A stretch of 64,000 nucleotides of DNA from Pratylenchus scribneri (taxonomy: Eukaryota > Nematoda > Chromadorea > Rhabditida > Pratylenchidae), in contig JAQSEB010000033.1 of NCBI GenBank assembly GCA_030063045.1, forward strand, positions 992,001 to 1,056,000, in the 5' to 3' direction. Position 1 is the first letter of the stretch. Each line of letters starts with the position of its first letter. The notes under the pieces are model-generated. The model worked only from the letters and a program-made list of their open reading frames with translations, searched no databases and was not told the origin of the DNA. Made by a program: the position numbers and the translations under genes. Positions 60,164-64,000 of the stretch are shown piece by piece.

Positions 60164-62987
60164 ATGTGACAAAATGGAAATAAAATAAAACATTTTTTGG
60201 AAATAATATTTTGAAGAATTGTGTTTTATTCAAATTTGCCTACAGTTCATTTTTTATTTAAAATTAATTCAATAATTTAATGAAATTATGATTAATGAGA
60301 GGTGGGGGGTGGGGGGCGTATTTGGTTTTATTAGTCATTTTTATTTGTGTTTTGATGGGAAAATTCGACATTTCTACGAATTTAAGATATATTATGGTAA
60401 AATTCCTTTTAAAGTTTCGCCATTTTTTACGCCTCCATATTTATTTTATTTTTTAATTCTTGGAATGGAAGTGAACCGAGACATAAACAAAATAAAATTG
60501 TGGGAATTTTGAATTGAATTGGGAAATGCTTCATCAATTTCAGTCATCAATTTCGAATCACAAATAAATAATAATAACATTTTTAAAGAAATTTTCCCAT
60601 CATTTTATCAAAATAATACAATATTTTCCGTATATATTAATAAACAATTTAGTTTATTTTTCAATTCAAATGCCATAAACCATACCATACTTATTAGCAT
60701 TTACATATAAGAATTTTTTATTTGCCGACATTTTTAAATTTATTAGAAAATTGGCTCGACTGTGTTAAATTAAATTAATATGTTTTCCACATTAAAATAA
60801 TAATAACAAGTAAATTTAATTTAAAATGCTCAATTCCATTCTTCATGAAAACGAATGTTTTTATTTTTATTTGCATTCTAATAATAACACTAAAATAGAA
60901 TATTTAAAAAAGGGAAATATTTAAAATACAGAAAAAAAACATTGAAATTGCAGAAAAGAGTATTGAAAATGTAGAAAAGTTTATCACAAACTTGGTCAAG
61001 TCCGCATCGAATTGTATATATTTTGTCTCTAGGACAAACCATTAAACCGGTATAAACTTTTCTGCATATTCAATCTTTTACGACATTTTCAATGTTTTCT
61101 TCTTCAAATTCAATGCTTTTTTCTGCAAATTAAATACAATCCTTTAAATACATCTGCTGCTGCTAAATTTAAATAAAAAATTCTTTCCAAAAAATTAGTG
61201 TCACTTACTAAATTAATTCCCATGATATAGGCTTATATTGATCCGGTAGAAACTTTTTCTACAAATTTAGCATTTAATCAAATCAAAGGAATGAAATTGA
61301 GAGTTCAAATTCAACAGAAATTACCGGAAATTCTGCACCCAAATAAGTTTATTTTGGGTAAAAATTTCATTTGAATTTTCTAAGAATAAAAAGTTCAAAA
61401 ACTAACTCAAGTTAAATTCATTTATAAAAATAAAATCTATACTTTATCATTGGATTGATAGATACACTTTTTTAAAATTAAATTTTTATATTCAATTTTT
61501 TCTCTATTTTTCTTTTTCTAATTTAGAACAAACCAATGTACGAAACATTTTTTTATTTTTGTGAATTCTTTGATAATACAATTTGGTGAAAGTGAACTAG
61601 ATTCATTTAAGCACAGACATTTAGTTTAGGGAAAATCATAGATTAACATTAACGTTCAAATTTCCTTATTCGACCATTTTTATCCATAAAAATGTGTCTA
61701 AAAAATTTGCTATACAAAATCGTCATATTTTTTCCCACAAATTACAAATTAAAGAATAACTTTTCACATGGATCCATCAAAAGGAATTTGAAATAAATCC
61801 CAAAAATGGACAAAAGTATTTTTGTATTCATTCCAAATTTTGTGTTGCCTAGCCATTCACGTTAAATTAAGGCACAACTTCAATCATTTATAAAAGTATT
61901 TAATTAATATATTTAAATTTACAGTCTAGCATTTTTTATTGCACAATTATTAAAATAAATATAAATTAAAACTCATTTATTATTAAATATTAGCTAATTC
62001 CATTCCATAAATAACTAAATTTTTGGTGAACTAAAAAGAGTACAATGTGGGAAATTATTTTTTTTAACAAATGAGCCCAGCAATCCAACTATAAAGTTTT
62101 ATTTAAGTCCTCATATGCTTTGCAATTTTGCAATTCAACCATCCATTTCCATTTTAATTCCATCCATCTGATTAAATGTATCCCACATCCCACTCACATC
62201 ATTGAAGGAAATGCCATTCACAAATTCATTATGGCCACTTTGATGCCATTAAAAATGGATTAATTTAATTTTGGGTTATTCCCTCTCAACAATAATCTTT
62301 GTTCCATCCATTCCACATTAATTAAATCAAAAAATGACTAAAATTCAAGTTTAAATGTGATGGCCATTTTGGCACAATTAATCCCATACTACATATTCCT
62401 TTGTCCTTGAGTCCATTATGGATTTTTGATTATTGTAAAATAAATTAGGGCCAATTGCTGCTTTTTTCCATTTACCTTTAATTGCATTCGAATAAAAAAA
62501 TTTCCAAGAAAATGGAATCGTTTTTGGTGCACTGTGAAAATGTAAACACATTCCAGCCAGCAGCCGATAAAATGCATAAAGAATGCACCTGTCGGGCATT
62601 GAAGAAAGAAAATTTTGGCAAACAAAAAACAAATGCCAATTTGAACTTTTTTAATGAGCATTGCCAAAATAGGCATATTCCCTTAAATTAATGGAAACAA
62701 ATATTTTAGATGCCCTTAAGGTGTATCCAAAAATTTATACAAAATAATTGCATTTTTAATTCATTAAATATTTTATTATTTCATCAACCCATTCTAATTA
62801 AAATCAATTTCTCTTCTTTTCAAAAGCCTTTTTATTTTATTCAATTTTTATGGCCCATAATTTATCCCATTAAAAACATCAAATTTTCAGCAGACAAATT
62901 GACCAATTTCCTCCATTTTTATTTTTAAACCATTTCCCCCAAATCTGCCAAATTCCTTTAACCATTATCCCATTCCAATAAACAATT
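60164..62987. other. Long AT-rich intergenic region, 2.8 kb
   Basis: No gene supported. 60940-61150 contains repeated A-rich GAAAA/TGCAGAAAAG motifs and their complements. Long homopolymers are frequent. The end holds the globin upstream region. Confidence 0.55.
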
Positions 62988-63981
62988 ATGGGCAATTCAA
63001 TGTGTTATTACAGTGATGAACAATATGGATGCACCGGTGTCCAATTTGGAAGGTCAAAACAAATTCAAAATAAATATGAATCCATCTTTATTACAGAAGC
63101 CACAAAAGAGTCTCCGCAATCCCCAAAAAGTCGGCTATAACCCCAGTTACAATTGTTCAACCATTGAAAGTGAACACATTGGTCCATGATTTATCTAGAA
63201 CAACAATGCAACGTATGAATTAGGAAACAATTTTTCATTGTCAATTTCCCATTTTAGCCTCTCCACAACAAAAAACACAAATTGATGGTCAAAATGGCCC
63301 AGAACAAATTCAACAAGATATCAATAACAAGGAATTGACATGGAGAGATCGGGAAATGTACGAAATAATTGATGGAAATTTAATTAATTATATTAATTAT
63401 AGTATTGCCAAATGTTGGCGGACATATATTCAAACTGGAAGACGAGATATTTTCCACAAAACGATGCTATTTTGCATTGAGGCTAGTCCAAAATTGAATG
63501 AAATAATTGCATGCCAAAGATATTGTTACCGCGATTTAACAAAGTGGCCAAAATTGGATAGAATATGGTCCGAAAAGATTATTTTAAACAAATTAAATAT
63601 TATTTATTCAGCAAAGCCCAATTCTATTTCTACGAAAAACTAATCTATGAATTGAATATGGATGAGAGGAAAATGCGGGATGCATGCACGAGTTTGGGCG
63701 AAACACATGCCAATTATGCCCAATATGGAATGAAGCCACATTTTCTTGATATTTATCATCAACAATTGCTGGGTAATTTAATTTAATTTTTTAATTATTT
63801 TATTTTTCCAATTTAAGGTTTAATTGCGAGTTTGCCTTTCCAAAATTCGGAAGAACGACAAGAAACGGTGGCTGCCTTCAATCGGTTCATTTCATTCATC
63901 ATTGACATTATGAATCAGGCATATAGCCAAAAAGCCAGTGAAAAGAGGAATAATAAAAGGCCAAGCAAAACTGCATTATAA
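62988..63981 (+). CDS. Globin with a probable N-myristoylation signal
   Basis: The start at 62988 gives [15 protein letters not shown], with Gly2, Ser4 and a nearby Cys6 suited to myristoylation and palmitoylation. A phase-2 intron joins FGR to [20 protein letters not shown], a linker of about 60 residues. The globin core follows: [40 protein letters not shown], and after a 45-bp intron [20 protein letters not shown] then [20 protein letters not shown]. His in SLGETH fits the proximal F8 heme ligand. The last exons add [11 protein letters not shown] and the helical [20 protein letters not shown], with a basic tail ([12 protein letters not shown]) and stop at 63979-63981. The usual CD1 Phe is not obvious. 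Many nematode globins are neuronal and some are membrane-tethered sensors; that role is inferred. Confidence 0.8.
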
Positions 63982-64000
63982 AAAAACAATATAAATTTTA

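Overview
This window is nuclear DNA from a nematode. The clearest evidence is a set of nematode-restricted gene families: two major sperm protein (MSP) genes, a cuticle collagen with an RHRR processing site, a transthyretin-like secreted protein, an Srt and an Srd/Str-type chemoreceptor, a nematode-type nuclear receptor and two SXP/RAL-2-like secreted proteins. Genes are split by many short introns (often 42-60 bp, ending TTTTCAG or TTTTTAG). The DNA is AT-rich, and candidate leader trans-splice acceptors sit just upstream of some start codons. The species cannot be fixed from the sequence; a tylenchid (clade IV) nematode would fit but is only a guess.

Layout. 1-9.7 kb, all on the minus strand: the 5' part of an SLC5 sodium symporter with a satellite-filled intron, the meiotic MutS protein MSH-5, and a nuclear hormone receptor. 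10.3-14.6 kb: a receptor tyrosine kinase with a Cys-rich N-terminus and FN3-like ectodomain, with a MITE in its first intron. 16-21.3 kb: an SXP/RAL-2-like gene, an unknown single-pass membrane protein, a GDE-type glycerophosphodiesterase and an unrecognised gene with an unsettled 3' reading frame. 21.5-25.1 kb: two RNA-processing genes, PQBP1 and hnRNP K. 25.8-27.5 kb: a near-perfect head-to-head MSP pair. 27.9-31 kb: striatin, the STRIPAK scaffold. 31.6-33.9 kb: a cuticle collagen whose first intron hosts an opposite-strand Gly/Asn-rich secreted-protein gene. 34-37.4 kb: an orphan Lon C-terminal fragment, a second Gly/Asn-rich secreted protein and a transthyretin-like protein. 38.6-48.5 kb: three seven-transmembrane receptors, a CYP2-like cytochrome P450 and the second SXP/RAL-2-like copy. 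49.5-55 kb: gamma-glutamyltransferase, with two terminal-inverted-repeat elements in its introns. 58.4-64 kb: an APMAP/strictosidine-synthase-like membrane protein and a globin with a probable myristoylation signal.

The genes do not form one pathway. They are a mix of housekeeping genes (striatin, hnRNP K, PQBP1, GGT), germline genes (msh-5, msp), cuticle or secreted proteins, and sensory receptors. The most unusual features are structural: a GGT intron made almost entirely of one TIR-bounded element carrying a 36-bp satellite, a related 45-bp satellite in the SLC5 intron about 53 kb away, the long inverted MSP duplication around a 180-bp shared promoter, the inverted SXP/RAL-2-like pair about 30 kb apart, and the gene nested in the collagen intron. 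All gene models were assembled by hand from open frames, splice-site consensus and family motifs, so internal exon edges are approximate unless given.
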